Origin: an uncultured Ilumatobacter sp.
GTDB taxonomy: Bacteria > Actinomycetota > Acidimicrobiia > Acidimicrobiales > Ilumatobacteraceae
Direction: 5' to 3'
Assembly: GCA_938049325.1 (NCBI GenBank)
Contig: CALICC010000030.1
Span: 1-13,394, forward strand
Length of the DNA stretch: 13,394 nt
Part shown: one piece after another, positions 12,491 to 13,394 of the stretch
Layout: each line of letters opens with the position of its first letter
Position numbering within the stretch: the stretch's first letter is position 1
Made by a program: the position numbers and the translations under genes
Notes under the pieces: generated by a model
What the model saw: the letters and a program-made list of their open reading frames with translations, nothing else
What the model was told of the DNA's origin: nothing
The model's database searches: none

Positions 12491-13394
12491 TCAGTCCTTC
12501 GATGCCAGCGCGTCGGCAAGTGCCTGGGCGGCAAGCGCCTGCGCGGACCGAGCCTCGCCCAACATGTGGGGGAGCGAGAAGAAGCCGTGGATCTGGCCCG
12601 GGTAGTGCACGTGACTCGTTACGACACCGAGCGATGTGAGGCGGTCGGCGTAGGCGATGCCCTCGTCGCGGAGCGGATCGAATCCGGCGGTGATCACGAG
12701 CGCGGGTGGGCTCGCTGCGAGCGCGTCGTCGGAGGCCAGGAGCGGAGAGACCCGCGGATCGTCGGCCGACCCGGAGTCTCCGGCGAGGTAGTGGTCGACG
12801 AACCACCGCATTGCTGCGGTAGTGAGGAAATAGCCCTCGCTGTTCTCGACGTAGGAGTTCGTGCACATACGGGCATCGGTAACGGGGTAGACGAGGAGCT
12901 GGTAGGCGAGCGGTGCCGGTTGGAGTTGGGCGACGACGGCGGCGAAGTTGGCTCCCGCCGAGTCACCGCCGACCGCGATGCGGTTGGCGTCGATGCCGAG
13001 CGATGCGGCGTGATCGTGCGCCCACCGCGTGGCCTCGATGCAGTCGACCAGTCCGGCCGGGAACGGGTCTTCTGGTGCGAGTCGGTAACCGACGCTGAGC
13101 ACGGCATGGCCGGAGCGGCGACACAGCGTGTTGCAAATGTTGTCGTGGCTCTCGATGTCGCCGAGTACCCAGCCGCCGCCATGGAACCAGATGAGCAATC
13201 CAGTCGGTTCGTTGCCCGGCTCGGGCCGGTAGAGCCGTGCCGGCACGCCGCCGGCATCGATGTCGGCGGTCTCGCGGCACGGATCGAGAACTGGAGGTGC
13301 CAACTCGGCGCGCGCCGCCCGAGCCTCGGTTGGCGGCATGGAGTCGAGGGACGGCGCGCCGATCTGTTCCATGAGTTCGAGCAGCGTGCGGGCT
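12491..13394 (-). CDS. HSL-family alpha/beta hydrolase (carboxylesterase), 5' end outside window
   Basis: This is an esterase/lipase of the hormone-sensitive-lipase family. Counting from the ATG at 13372, it has the oxyanion-hole H-G-G-G-W (64-68), the nucleophile elbow G-D-S-A-G (Ser 138), the acid in F-D-P-L-R-D-E (Asp 232), and the catalytic His 262 in I-H-G-F. R-L-A-P-E-D-P-F-P-A-G (97-107) is also typical. The frame stays open to base 13394, and the residues before that ATG (A-R-T-L-L-E-L) read like the usual N-terminal cap helix of this family, so the true start is very probably beyond the window. It is likely a cytoplasmic enzyme for short-chain esters, substrate unknown. Its stop lies only two bases from the convergent glycosylase stop, leaving no room for a terminator between them. 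Confidence 0.9.
   Translation of the reverse strand, partial: ARTLLELMEQIGAPSLDSMPPTEARAARAELAPPVLDPCRETADIDAGGVPARLYRPEPGNEPTGLLIWFHGGGWVLGDIESHDNICNTLCRRSGHAVLSVGYRLAPEDPFPAGLVDCIEATRWAHDHAASLGIDANRIAVGGDSAGANFAAVVAQLQPAPLAYQLLVYPVTDARMCTNSYVENSEGYFLTTAAMRWFVDHYLAGDSGSADDPRVSPLLASDDALAASPPALVITAGFDPLRDEGIAYADRLTSLGVVTSHVHYPGQIHGFFSLPHMLGEARSAQALAAQALADALASKD

Noticed and set aside
11847..12866. A 339-codon minus-strand frame crossing the glycosylase and hydrolase ends
   Set aside because: It overlaps the glycosylase antisense and the hydrolase in another frame, and its sequence is Arg-rich with no motif.

Overview
The window is high-GC DNA, densely packed with genes, and fits an actinobacterium. 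The best clues are a linked histidine phosphatase / DUF3090 / SCO1664-like trio that I know only from Actinobacteria, a family 5 uracil-DNA glycosylase, and short TANNNT -10 boxes 6-8 bases before start codons (leaderless transcripts). The strongly acidic secreted proteins and the SdrD/B-type surface protein would suit a marine or aquatic Acidimicrobiia (Ilumatobacter-like) lineage. That placement is inference, not a sequence match.

Region 1 (bases 1-5794) is cell-envelope related. It opens inside a very large sortase-anchored surface protein with nine tandem SdrD/B-like Ig-fold repeats and a C-terminal LPRTGG signal. A convergent secreted lipoprotein follows, with a hydrolase-type nucleophile elbow (DUF6351-like), and then a GNAT acetyltransferase on the same strand as the lipoprotein.

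Region 2 (5795-7831) reads rightward. A DPM1-like family 2 glycosyltransferase overlaps by four bases (ATGA) a polytopic GT-C (ArnT/PMT-like) glycosyltransferase. Together they look like a lipid-linked sugar synthase plus a membrane transferase that uses the product.

Region 3 (7844-11766) is a leftward run of five closely spaced genes: histidine phosphatase, DUF3090, SCO1664-like kinase-fold protein, PrmA-type methyltransferase, and a protein of unknown function. The first three are a recurring actinobacterial module with no settled role. The pairing of a kinase-like and a phosphatase-like protein makes it the best candidate here for an undescribed system.

Region 4 (11796-13394) holds a rightward family 5 uracil-DNA glycosylase, divergent from the phosphatase through a 29-base gap with overlapping -10 boxes. 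Two bases beyond its stop lies the end of a convergent HSL-family alpha/beta hydrolase, whose start lies beyond the window.

I saw no rRNA, tRNA, IS element, CRISPR array or phage gene. The longest gene-free stretch is 3040-3154.
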